Part shown: piece by piece, positions 35,406-43,408 of the stretch | How the letters are laid out: every line of letters begins with the position of its first letter | Position numbering within the stretch: position 1 is the first letter of the stretch | From: Chloroflexota bacterium | Lineage (GTDB): Bacteria > Chloroflexota > Anaerolineae > Aggregatilineales > Phototrophicaceae | NCBI GenBank assembly: GCA_028875185.1 | Contig: JAPPFH010000099.1 | Span: 1 to 46,160 of the forward strand | Reading direction: 5' to 3' | Length of the DNA stretch: 46,160 bases | Program-made: the position numbers and the translations under genes | Notes under the pieces: generated by a model | The model's input: the letters and a program-made list of their open reading frames with translations, nothing else | Databases searched by the model: none | What the model was told of the DNA's origin: nothing

Positions 35406-35487
35406 TCTCTGTGCCCTCTGTGTCTCTGGGGTGGATTACCAGGTGTGAAACTCGCCAAGCATCGAAACGCTTCGATATTCACCACTC
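35406..35487. repeat. TTCACCAC-ended dispersed repeat, copy 3
   Basis: TCTCTGTGCCCTCTGTGTCT resembles the head of copy 2, followed by CGCCAAGC, a perfect hairpin ATCGAA-ACGC-TTCGAT (35461-35476) and ATTCACCACTCG. In copy 2 the hairpin arms differ in sequence but also pair, while the flanks are conserved. The surrounding gap 35219-35603 holds nothing else I can name. Confidence 0.6.
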
Positions 35488-35603
35488 GCGTCGCCAAGCT
35501 GCTTTTGCGCGCTCGGAGTCCATCGGCTATTCTCCAAAATGTGAACTGCGTTCAGATATATGAACCATTCCCAAAGTGTGCCGCAATAGATATGTGATTA
35601 ACC

Positions 35604-35874
35604 GTGACTCATGAAGAAAAGGGTATTATTTCGCCGATTCCGACCGCGCGCGCAACGGCGGACGGCGTCGACATCGTCATTCATCAGGCAGCCCAGATCC
35701 TGGAGGGAATCTACCCGTCTGAACGCATGCTTGAGATCAACACGCAGTCCACGATTAGTTTGCTGGAAGGCGCGCTCCCTGCTCGGAAACAACCCACAAC
35801 ACAGCTTCGACAAAATGGTGAAAACCGCCTTGGCTTTCCAGCGCGGCGACGCCATTAATCAGATCCCGAATTAG
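35604..35874 (+). pseudogene. NAD-dependent epimerase/dehydratase pseudogene with internal deletion
   Basis: The segment ADGVDIVIHQAAQILEGI, then YPSERMLEINTQSTISLLEG, is the part of an extended SDR where the cofactor-binding VDxVIHxAA motif and the following helix lie. After a frame change the typical C-terminus HSFDKMVKTALAFQRG DAINQIPN follows, ending at 35872. The glycine-rich N-terminus, the YxxxK active site and the substrate domain are missing. So it keeps two short ends and lost the core. Confidence 0.5.
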
Positions 35875-35885
35875 TTATTGGGGCG

Positions 35886-36899
35886 CTATGACACTTGCGG
35901 GGTCGGCAATTCCGGCGCGAACTGATAGTCGGGCTCAAGCTGTTGACGCCGCAGGATGGGGATGATTTGGCGCCAGGTCCCGGTGATGCCTTGGCAGGGC
36001 TCGGGCAAATCGTGCTTCACGATCCGATGCAATTCGGGCAGGTTGTAGCAGGGCACGGCCGCGTACATATGGTGCTCAATATGATAATTCATTTGCCAGT
36101 AGAGGAAAGCCAGAATCGGGTTGAGCGCGATGGTGCGGGTATTAATGCGGTAATCGGGCGTGTTGTCGGTCAACCCGATATGCTGCGCGACATTTAATAG
36201 ATACTGGAAACCGCCGGCATAAAAGGATCCGAAAGTCACCAGAACGGCGAGCATCCACCAGCCGGTTAGCGCGGACACCAGCACGATCAACCCGTGACCA
36301 ATTATGAGAGCGCGCGCCCAATTGAAGAGCGCCCGCCTGCCCTGCGCGTCTTCGGGCGGGAAAAGCGCCAGCTCCCAATCATCTTCAATAATGCCGAAGC
36401 AAAGTCTTAGCGTGTGTCTCATGCGCAGGAAGAAACCGCGCGCATTGATGAAGGCGAAAAGGAGATAAGACTTGAGGGTGAATTCGACTGGCAGCACCAC
36501 TTCAGAATCGTCGGGCGGGTGCAAGGTATAGCGGTGATGCGCTTGATGGCTCGCCCAAAACGAGACGTGATTAAACCAGCCGAGGAAACCAAATACGCGC
36601 ACAAAGATTTCATTGAGCCATTGGGTCTTGAAGACGGTTTTGTGGCAGAATTCGTGATGCCCATTGACCGTGAACTTTTGCAAAGAGCCATACAAGAAAA
36701 TCAGCGCGATGACGAACAGCCAATGCGCCCGGCCCACCGCATACCAGGCAAGCGCGCCAGCGCCAACGAGGACGCCCAGGAAAGCCAGCGTCTGCGCCAT
36801 GCCTTTGACATCACTGCGCTGGTTCAGGCGCGCCAAATCCGCGGCCGAAACCGGCGAACGATAAAACTTTATCCGTCGCCGCTGCTTGTCTTCGGTCAT
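35886..36899 (-). CDS. membrane fatty-acid desaturase
   Basis: A 337-residue desaturase with about four membrane helices and the three histidine clusters that hold the di-iron centre: HHEFCH (81-86), HQAHH (118-122) and HIEHH (273-277). It introduces a double bond into a lipid acyl chain using O2 and electrons from a ferredoxin or cytochrome b5-like donor, or acts on another lipid such as a carotenoid. The ATG has GAGAGG upstream. It stands alone between decayed genes; the palindrome AGCCCGGGCT (36942-36951) lies upstream of its start. Confidence 0.92.
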   Translation of the reverse strand: MTEDKQRRRIKFYRSPVSAADLARLNQRSDVKGMAQTLAFLGVLVGAGALAWYAVGRAHWLFVIALIFLYGSLQKFTVNGHHEFCHKTVFKTQWLNEIFVRVFGFLGWFNHVSFWASHQAHHRYTLHPPDDSEVVLPVEFTLKSYLLFAFINARGFFLRMRHTLRLCFGIIEDDWELALFPPEDAQGRRALFNWARALIIGHGLIVLVSALTGWWMLAVLVTFGSFYAGGFQYLLNVAQHIGLTDNTPDYRINTRTIALNPILAFLYWQMNYHIEHHMYAAVPCYNLPELHRIVKHDLPEPCQGITGTWRQIIPILRRQQLEPDYQFAPELPTPQVS

Positions 36900-36911
36900 G
36901 GATCGACCTCT

Positions 36912-37325
36912 CTACAAACCGGGCTGCATCATTAGAATAGCCCGGGCTTGCCACGCGCTAATCCCAATTATATGCGGATTCGGCGACATTTTCACGGCTT
37001 CGGCGCGCTCTCGCCACAGGCAAATCCGAGACAACTCAGCGGAAACGAGCGCCGCTTGAAGCTGCCGAGCAGGAAAGAGAAGGTTTTGCGGGAGCGGCGT
37101 ATTGAGCGCAATCCGCCCGCCGCCATCAAGGTCAAGTTCACCTCTATTGAAGGCGGCCTTTAGCGGCTGGGGCAGCAGATTGAGCTGCGCGTTCAGCGCT
37201 TGCGCGTTAAAAAAGTGGAGACGCGAAAGAAGACGAGCAGCGAGCCACTCCAGCCCACAGCCCGACAAACAAACACTCACGTTAGTCTTCGAGGATTTCC
37301 TGCCATTCCTTTTGCATGGCGGCAA
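36912..37325 (-). CDS. doubtful hypothetical protein
   Basis: An open frame of 137 codons 12 bases upstream of the desaturase. The middle part (NLLPQPLKAAFNRGELDLDG, ARQLQAALVSAELSRI) has protein-like composition, but there is no ribosome site at the start and I recognise no family. A GTG near 37277 is an alternative start. Its upstream end overlaps the fragment at 37282-37430. I keep it only as a possibility; together they are all that the 544-base gap 36900-37443 contains. Confidence 0.25.
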   Translation of the reverse strand: MPPCKRNGRKSSKTNVSVCLSGCGLEWLAARLLSRLHFFNAQALNAQLNLLPQPLKAAFNRGELDLDGGGRIALNTPLPQNLLFPARQLQAALVSAELSRICLWRERAEAVKMSPNPHIIGISAWQARAILMMQPGL

Positions 37326-37430
37326 CGCGTCCTCTATGATTTCCTGGCTCCAGGGTGACCAGGCTGACCCCCTGCCTGTAGATATTGTACAAAGGCGCTA
37401 CTTCAGGATGCGCGAAGGGCGCGCGCCCAT
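37282..37430 (-). pseudogene. short frameshifted coding remnant after the aldolase gene
   Basis: After the aldolase stop, GGGAGG stands seven bases before an ATG (37430) that opens MGARP; a one-base shift at the CCC run (37417-37419) then gives a convincing C-terminus, FAHPEVAPLYNIYRQGVSLV then TLEPGNHRGRV and MQKEWQEILED. The unshifted frame stops after ten codons. Family not recognised. A good ribosome site and natural sequence suggest a gene lost by a single-base change and by truncation. Confidence 0.35.
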
Positions 37431-37443
37431 TTGGCGACCTCCC

Positions 37444-38229
37444 TCACAAGCGCCCCTCCAGCATACGGTCCATCTCCTCGCTGGCTTGCTGCAGGACCTG
37501 ACTCAATGCGAAGTCGCTGCCGTGCGGAACCATCTGCGCGCCTTGGCGGCGATACTGATCCACTTCTTCAATTGAATTAGCCGTTCGCGCCCAGACGACC
37601 CCGTGCCGCTTCGCCGCTGCCGCGACCCGGGCGACCGCATCGTCAACCGTCATGCCATGCTCTGGATACGTTGCCAGACGCAATCCGAGATCGGCTGGAC
37701 CAACGAAAAGCGCGTCAATACCCTCGACCGCGGCGATCGCGTCAGCATTGGCGACCGCTTCCGGCGTTTCGATCTGGGCAACGATGTAAGTCTCGCGATT
37801 GGCGTCAGCGATGTAGCTGCTGCCGGCGCGCCAACTGTCCAAGCCATAGTCGGCATCAAGACCGGCGCCATCCAGCCCGCGATTGCCGATCGGCGGATAC
37901 TTTGCCGCCATTACGATCTCACGAGCCGTCTCCACGTCTGAGACGAAGGGGACCATCAAGCCAGCCGCGCCATCTTCCAGAAAGCGATAGAGCCGGGCGC
38001 GCTGCGTCGTCGGCGGCCGGATCAAGCAGTCGATATCATAACGTTGGCACAGCGCCAGCAGATGCTGCACTTCGCGCGTATCGAAATTGCGATGTTCCAG
38101 GTCGAGCCAAATGCCATCATATCGATAGTGGGCGGCGTACCTAATGTAAAACGGCAGCACATGCCCCAGGGAACAGAAGCGCGCGAATTCGCCCGCCCGC
38201 CATTTCGCCAGCACCTTGCTTTTTCTCAT
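37444..38229 (-). CDS. HpcH/HpaI-family 2-keto-3-deoxy sugar acid aldolase
   Basis: A 261-residue class II pyruvate aldolase of the HpcH/HpaI fold. The base and metal motifs are GIWLDLEHRNFD, the substrate arginine CLIRPP, the metal-binding QIETPEAV and GPADLGLRL. The best-known sugar members split 2-keto-3-deoxy-L-rhamnonate into pyruvate and lactaldehyde, which matches the rhamnonate-dehydratase-like gene at 15605. GGAGG lies nine bases before the ATG. It follows the CUT2 operon with aminotransferase after a 218-base gap, with a weak promoter match (AAGACA, 17, TAGAAT) in between. Confidence 0.9.
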   Translation of the reverse strand: MRKSKVLAKWRAGEFARFCSLGHVLPFYIRYAAHYRYDGIWLDLEHRNFDTREVQHLLALCQRYDIDCLIRPPTTQRARLYRFLEDGAAGLMVPFVSDVETAREIVMAAKYPPIGNRGLDGAGLDADYGLDSWRAGSSYIADANRETYIVAQIETPEAVANADAIAAVEGIDALFVGPADLGLRLATYPEHGMTVDDAVARVAAAAKRHGVVWARTANSIEEVDQYRRQGAQMVPHGSDFALSQVLQQASEEMDRMLEGRL

Positions 38230-38317
38230 GATGAGTCGCCTCCCCGGCTAAACCTTCACCGCATTCTAACCAACCTGAGGTCAGTTGTCTTGTTTGCGCT
38301 GACTTGCGCCATCGCCC

Positions 38318-38346
38318 ATCCGATACCGACTTCGGCAGCGTCGGAT
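38318..38346. promoter_or_regulatory. nested hairpin between aminotransferase and aldolase genes
   Basis: ATCCGA and TCGGAT enclose a second hairpin CCGA-CT-TCGG. It lies in the 218-base gap after the aminotransferase stop and could end most transcripts of the CUT2 operon or be a regulator site for the aldolase. No T-run is seen. Confidence 0.3.
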
Positions 38347-38447
38347 TTGCGTAGGCGGCGGCATTGTCGCGATTGTGTCTACAGATTGTGGTCTTAGTAA
38401 AAGGTTTAGTTTGCGCGCGCCAAATCAAGACATAAGCGGCAACGCGC

Positions 38448-39611
38448 TTAGATAAGCAGCGGTCTCATCCGCTCTAGCGCTCGCTCCAGCAGTGAGACAT
38501 CAGCGGCAAAGCAAAGCCGCAGGTAGCCCTCGCCCTGCGGACCAAAAGCGGCGCCCGGCGCCAGCCCAACGCCACACTGGCGCAATATCCGCTCGGCAAA
38601 GGCGTAGCTGTCCGTCACGCCATCGACCGCGAAAAAGGCGTAGAATGCCGCATTTGGCAGCGGCAGTGTCACGCGCGGCAATTCGCCGAAAGCGCGTTCA
38701 ACCGCCGCCAGCGCATCGCGATAGCGCATCGTCGACGAGCGAATAAACGCTTCGCCGCCCTGCAATGCCGTGACGCCGGCGATCTGCACCGGCGCGAAAA
38801 TGCAGGAGTAGTTGAACTCGCTCACAGCTTCCAGCGTATGAATCAGCGACTTTGGCGCCGTCAGCCAACCCAGGCGCCAACCGGTCATCGCCCAAGACTT
38901 GGAGAAACTGTTGACGATCAGGTATTTGTCGTCCTCGGTTACCTTGTCGATGAAGCTCGGCGCATAATCTCGGTCATAAACGATGCGACTGTAGACCTCA
39001 TCGGCGATCAACCAGAGGTCTCGCTCGCGGCAGAAGTCGAGGATCAACTGCTGTTCAGCGTCATCAAGCGTCCAGCCGGTTGGATTGTTGGGCGAGTTTA
39101 TCAGCAGCGCGCTGGTATTCGCTTTGCAAGCGGCGAAGAGTTCCTCCAGATCCAGCCTCCATCGCCCGCAATAAGGGCGCAACGGCACACGCGCAATCTC
39201 GGCGCCCAGGATTTCGGCGGCGCCTGGCAAATTCGGCCAGACCGGTGAAGGAATGACCACCGCATCGCCCTCGGCGACAATGCACTGCAGCGCGACCGCT
39301 AGCGCCGCCATGCCCGATGGCGTCACTGCGATATTGTCCGCGTTAAGGTCGGTTCCATATAAGCCATTCATATAGAGCGCGAGCGCCTGCCGCAGCTCGA
39401 CAATGCCGAGGTTGGGCTGATAAAACGTCTGCCCTTCGTCGAGCGCGTCTTTTGCGGCCTGCCGAATGAATTGCGGCGTCGGCTTGTCTGGCTCGCCAAA
39501 CCAAAGCGGAATGATATCGCTGCGTCCCATTGCCGAGTTTGACAGCTTGCGAATCAAGCTCGGCTGCAGCGCCTGTACGCTGGGACGGTTCGCCCGCAAT
39601 GCCATGGACAC
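38448..39611 (-). CDS. PLP-dependent aminotransferase class I/II
   Basis: A 387-residue fold-type I aminotransferase related to aspartate aminotransferase. The PLP lysine is K238 in SFSKSWAMTGWRLG; NSPNNPTG (173-180), ADEVY (203-207) and the N-terminal WFGEPDKPTP are the other signatures. GTG at 39611 overlaps the permease stop (TAGTG) and has GGAGG seven bases upstream, so it is preferred to the ATG two codons in. The open frame continues far upstream over the permease gene but that part is not coding. Its link to sugar uptake is unclear; an amino-sugar or amino-acid derivative may be involved. Confidence 0.93.
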   Translation of the reverse strand: MSMALRANRPSVQALQPSLIRKLSNSAMGRSDIIPLWFGEPDKPTPQFIRQAAKDALDEGQTFYQPNLGIVELRQALALYMNGLYGTDLNADNIAVTPSGMAALAVALQCIVAEGDAVVIPSPVWPNLPGAAEILGAEIARVPLRPYCGRWRLDLEELFAACKANTSALLINSPNNPTGWTLDDAEQQLILDFCRERDLWLIADEVYSRIVYDRDYAPSFIDKVTEDDKYLIVNSFSKSWAMTGWRLGWLTAPKSLIHTLEAVSEFNYSCIFAPVQIAGVTALQGGEAFIRSSTMRYRDALAAVERAFGELPRVTLPLPNAAFYAFFAVDGVTDSYAFAERILRQCGVGLAPGAAFGPQGEGYLRLCFAADVSLLERALERMRPLLI

Positions 39612-40585
39612 TAATCCCCCTCCTGTTTGTAAAGAGCCACCGCAGCCACGATGATTAAACCCTGAATGAGACCCTGAATGAATTGATTCACACCGAGCAT
39701 GACTAGTAAATTGGCGGTGATGCCGAGCAGCAGCACACCACCCAGCGTTCCGATCACGGTGCCGCGGCCGCCGAAGAGGCTGGTGCCACCGATGATGACC
39801 GCCGTGATCGCCTGCAACTCGATGCCATCGCCAATCGCCGGATCGCCAACGCCCATCCTCGACAACCAGAGCAAGCCGGTAATCGACGCGCTGATGCTGC
39901 AGATCACATAAACGCCGTAGCGCGTCAGCTTGACCGGCACGCCGGACAGATGAGCCACTTCGATGTTTCCGCCGATGGCATAGAGGTATTTGCCAAAGGC
40001 GGTGTAGCGCAGAAGCAGCGCCGTAAGCACGAGCAGAGCGACGAACATGATTGCGATGACCGGAACCGGACCGATCTTTTGCACATAAAACATGATGAAG
40101 GGTCTGCTCGCCGAGCCCACCGGCGATGTCGATATGCTGAGGCTGATGCCGCGCAAGATGCCTAAGGAAGCCAGCGTAACAATAAAAGGCGCGATCCTGA
40201 CCTCGTTGACGAGGAATCCATGAACCAAGCCGACCACCAGCCCCAGCCCAAGCGTCGCCGCGATTGCCGCGCCGTGATTGTTCACATCGCCGTTCATCAC
40301 GATCGCCGCAACCAGTATCGACAACTTCACCAAGGACCCGACGGAGAGGTCGATGCCAGCGGTCAAGATGACGAGCATTTGTCCCAAAGCGACGATGCCC
40401 AAGAACGCCGCTTGACGAGCGACATTGGTCAGATTGCGCACGGTTAAGAAGCGCTCTGACTGCGTGGCGCCGATGACAATCAAAATGATGATGAAGCCGT
40501 AGACGGCGAAGATCGGACCGTAGCGCCGCAGGAACAGCCGCTGGGAATCGCTTAAGCCGCCAAACAGCCGCGCCGAGACCTTCAT
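39611..40585 (-). CDS. CUT2 sugar ABC transporter permease (second of the operon)
   Basis: A 324-residue RbsC-like permease: LVILTAGIDLSVGSLVKLS, VRIAPFIVTLASLGILRG, FGKYLYAIGGNIEVAHLSGV and VIIGGTSLFGGRG. It overlaps the ATPase stop by four bases and the aminotransferase start by one. It differs clearly from the other permease of this operon (43409-44386), so the channel is probably a heterodimer, as in the rhamnose and autoinducer-2 importers. Confidence 0.95.
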   Translation of the reverse strand: MKVSARLFGGLSDSQRLFLRRYGPIFAVYGFIIILIVIGATQSERFLTVRNLTNVARQAAFLGIVALGQMLVILTAGIDLSVGSLVKLSILVAAIVMNGDVNNHGAAIAATLGLGLVVGLVHGFLVNEVRIAPFIVTLASLGILRGISLSISTSPVGSASRPFIMFYVQKIGPVPVIAIMFVALLVLTALLLRYTAFGKYLYAIGGNIEVAHLSGVPVKLTRYGVYVICSISASITGLLWLSRMGVGDPAIGDGIELQAITAVIIGGTSLFGGRGTVIGTLGGVLLLGITANLLVMLGVNQFIQGLIQGLIIVAAVALYKQEGD

Positions 40586-42072
40586 ATTCGTTCGGCTCTG
40601 CTGCCCGCCATCGTGGCAAGCTCAATGACGCCGGCCTCGGTCGCCTCCGCTTGCGCGACTTCGCCGACGATGCGCCCGTCGTTCATAACGAGAATCCGAT
40701 CGCTCATGCCGATCACCTCGGGCAGTTCCGATGAAATCATCACAATGGCGATACCGCGATCGTTGAGCTGGCGCATCAGCTTGTAGATTTCGAATTTGGC
40801 GCCAACATCGACGCCGCGCGTCGGCTCATCCAGGATGACGACAGCCGGATGCGTCTCCAGCCACTTCGCCAGCACCACCTTCTGCTGATTGCCGCCGCTG
40901 AGGTATTGCGCTTCCTGATCGGCTGAAGCCATGACAATCGACAAACGCGCCTTAGCCGCTTCGACGATCGCGTCTTCCGCCTGGCTATCCACCACGCCAA
41001 AACGAGTGAGGCGGGACAGTATCGGCAGCGTGACGTTGACGCGCACCGACAAAGACGTGAAAAGCCCGTGCAGTTTGCGATCTTCCGGCACCAGCACCAA
41101 GCCCGCGTCAATCGCCTGCGCCGGATTGCTCCAGCTTGCGCCCTTGTCGCCCACCAGCGAGATTGACCCGCTCGTGAGCGGATCAGCGCCGAAGAGCGCG
41201 CGCGCCAACTCCGTCCGCCCGGCCCCGACCATGCCGGCGACACCCAGAATTTCACCGGCGTAGAGTTCCAGGCTGGCGTCTGCGAGAATGGTGTCGGTTG
41301 AGATATGCTCGGCAACCAAGACCAACTCGCCCTGCTCATGATCGGTCTGCGGGAAGATCTCATCCAGCGGACGCCCAACCATCAGCTCAACCAGGGTCGC
41401 GCGATCCAGTTGATCAATGGGACGTGTAGCGACAAGCTCGCCATCTTTCAGCACGGTCACCTCGTCGGCGATGCGAAAGACCTCGTCGAGTCGGTGAGAG
41501 ATGTAAATAATGGTGACGCCCTGCTCAACGAGCGACGAGATGATGCGAAACAGTTGGTCGAGCTCGCTGCCCGCCAGAATCGCCGATGGCTCGTCCATGA
41601 CGATGAGATCGGCGTTCTGCGACAGCGCTTTGGCGATCTCGACCAATTGGCGCTGGGCCACGGTCAACTCGCTGACAGGCGTACGCGTGTCCAAAGAAAT
41701 GCCGAGACGCTCAGTCAATTTTGCGGCGCGTTCATGCAGCGAACGCAAGTCCAGCACCCCAAAGCCCCGCTGCGGTTCGCGCCCGAGGAAGATGTTCTCG
41801 GCTACCGACATCTGCGCGACCAGCGCCAGTTCCTGGTAAATGATGCTGATCCCGCTGTCGATGACCTCGCCGGCGGTCGCGCCAGCGCGCTGTTCACCTT
41901 TGTAGACGATCTCGCCAGCGTCAGCTTTGTAGGCGCCCGCCAGGATTTTCATCAATGTCGATTTGCCGGCGCCGTTTTCGCCCACAAGTCCATGAACGCG
42001 CCCCGGCTTGCAGCGAATTGAAACATCCTCCAACGCCCGCACACCGGCAAAGGACTTGGAGATATTGAGCAT
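40582..42072 (-). CDS. CUT2 sugar ABC transporter ATPase, double domain
   Basis: A 496-residue RbsA-type protein with two nucleotide-binding domains. Domain 1 has Walker A GENGAGKST, signature LTVAQRQ and Walker B LIVMDEPSAIL. Domain 2 has the family's degenerate Walker A GMVGAGRTEL, the signature LSGGNQQK and VVILDEPTRGVDV. The first in-frame ATG is at 42072 (MLNISKSFAG), but the codons before it read IDEYILE, which is the usual N-terminal lead-in of this family, and are directly abutted by a G-run repeat. The original start seems to have been lost to that repeat. The CCTGGAG before the ATG may now serve as ribosome site. Confidence 0.94.
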   Translation of the reverse strand: MLNISKSFAGVRALEDVSIRCKPGRVHGLVGENGAGKSTLMKILAGAYKADAGEIVYKGEQRAGATAGEVIDSGISIIYQELALVAQMSVAENIFLGREPQRGFGVLDLRSLHERAAKLTERLGISLDTRTPVSELTVAQRQLVEIAKALSQNADLIVMDEPSAILAGSELDQLFRIISSLVEQGVTIIYISHRLDEVFRIADEVTVLKDGELVATRPIDQLDRATLVELMVGRPLDEIFPQTDHEQGELVLVAEHISTDTILADASLELYAGEILGVAGMVGAGRTELARALFGADPLTSGSISLVGDKGASWSNPAQAIDAGLVLVPEDRKLHGLFTSLSVRVNVTLPILSRLTRFGVVDSQAEDAIVEAAKARLSIVMASADQEAQYLSGGNQQKVVLAKWLETHPAVVILDEPTRGVDVGAKFEIYKLMRQLNDRGIAIVMISSELPEVIGMSDRILVMNDGRIVGEVAQAEATEAGVIELATMAGSRAERI

Positions 42073-42094
42073 CTCCAGGATGTATTCGTCGATA

Positions 42095-42132
42095 CCCCAC
42101 CCCTTACCCCTCCCCAGTAAACTAGGGAGGGG
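42095..42132 (-). repeat. G-quadruplex motif with overlapping hairpin
   Basis: Read on the minus strand, which is the mRNA strand, four GGGG runs are separated by A, TAA and T (42095-42115), an ideal two- to three-tier or four-tier quadruplex motif. Its 5' GGGGAGGGG arm also pairs with CCCCTCCC (42125-42132) to form an 8-bp hairpin, so the two structures exclude each other. It lies between the binding-protein stop (42163) and the ATPase start (42072). It looks like a mobile or dispersed extragenic element; a related G-run tract is at 1-20. Confidence 0.7.
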
Positions 42133-42162
42133 AATTGCTATTCGATTCGCCCGTGGGCAGAA

Positions 42163-43311
42163 CTAGCCAGACTCTTCAATCAGGAAGCCGAGCTCCGCCA
42201 GCGCCTCGTCCGACATGGTGATCGGACCATGCACGTCATCGCTCCAACTAGGCTCGTAGTAATCCTCAGCCTCAGCATGGGTGAAGGGGCGCGCCTCAGG
42301 CATATCGTTGATGAAGTCAATGAATCTCGGCGTGGGCTCGCCCTGCAGAATCTGTACGGCGGCGTCAAGGCATAGCGTGATCATCGCGTTGGGATACATC
42401 CAAGCCAAGAAATCAAAGCCGTGTTCCAGCGCCGAGCGCAGGAAGCCGTTTTGCTGTTCCCCGCCCGCGATTGGCGGGATAGCCATCTCGGCATCCTCAT
42501 AGGCGCTGATGATGCCCTGAGCCTGCTGCGCGCCACCGGTCCAAATGCCGTCAATCGCGTCGCCATGCTGCGCCAGCCAGGTCTCCATGATCTTCTTGCC
42601 TTCAGCCGGCGACCACATGCCAGGTTGATTGTCAAGCAGCTCAATGCCGTAGGAATCGAAGACGGCCAGAGCGCCTTCTTCCATGATGACCGAAGTGGTC
42701 ACGCCCGGGATGCCGGTCATCATCACGAAGTCGCCATCTTCTCCAACTGCCTCAATCAGCCATTGCGCCAACATCGCGCCGATATTGAATAGATTTGTCC
42801 CAACTTCGGTGACGAAGTTATCGGTCTCGACCGCGCTGGCGCAGAGCACGACGGGAACGCCCTGCATCATCGCCCGCTCGACCGGCGCCGACAATGCCGC
42901 CGCGCCCATCGGCACCAGGATCAGCGCGTCCGGTTCCTGCGCCAGCAGGTCTTCCACCTGCGGCACTTGAACATCGGCGCTGGCTTGCGCGTCTCCATAT
43001 AGCAGCTCGGATACGACGTCTTCGCCCAATTCCTCAACGTACCAGTAGGCGTGGGCGTCAAATAACGCCGACCAGGCGTTGCTAGTGCCTTGCGCCGCCA
43101 GTGCGATCCGGTAAGGCGGATCCTTGGCGAATTCGCTGGTGTCATAGACTTCATCCAGACGCGAGAGCACGCTCTGCAAGTATGGCGACGCGTCTATCAT
43201 CTCTTGCGTGATTTCGAATTCCATCATCCCGTCGTCCTGCCCAATCGACACAAGCGATGTGCCGAGCAGCAGCGACAAAATGAACAACGCGTAAAACAGT
43301 TTCCTCAACAT
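42163..43311 (-). CDS. CUT2 sugar-binding protein
   Basis: A 382-residue type I periplasmic binding protein. The signal peptide ends SLVSIG-QD without a lipobox cysteine. Core features are YRIALAAQGTSNAWSALFDA, VEDLLAQEPDALILVPMGAA, GVPVVLCASAVETDNFV and GDFVMMTGIPGVTTSVI, ending in the second-lobe segment FINDMPEARPF. AGGGAGGAATTC precedes the ATG. The gene follows the first permease after 97 bases. The ligand is unknown; RbsB-like and autoinducer-2-binding proteins share the fold. Confidence 0.93.
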   Translation of the reverse strand: MLRKLFYALFILSLLLGTSLVSIGQDDGMMEFEITQEMIDASPYLQSVLSRLDEVYDTSEFAKDPPYRIALAAQGTSNAWSALFDAHAYWYVEELGEDVVSELLYGDAQASADVQVPQVEDLLAQEPDALILVPMGAAALSAPVERAMMQGVPVVLCASAVETDNFVTEVGTNLFNIGAMLAQWLIEAVGEDGDFVMMTGIPGVTTSVIMEEGALAVFDSYGIELLDNQPGMWSPAEGKKIMETWLAQHGDAIDGIWTGGAQQAQGIISAYEDAEMAIPPIAGGEQQNGFLRSALEHGFDFLAWMYPNAMITLCLDAAVQILQGEPTPRFIDFINDMPEARPFTHAEAEDYYEPSWSDDVHGPITMSDEALAELGFLIEESG

Positions 43312-43408
43312 CAGAATTCCTCCCTAAGCTGGCTAAGGGTCAGCGCGAACCGACCCGCTTCTCAAACAACTCTTTTGTCCCGATACGCCCCCCTTTTCGC
43401 TCCAAGCC

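Noticed and set aside
38448-40625. A single 725-codon minus-strand frame covering aminotransferase and permease
   Set aside because: The part upstream of 39611 is in the wrong frame of a clear RbsC-type permease gene; only the C-terminal 387 codons match an aminotransferase.
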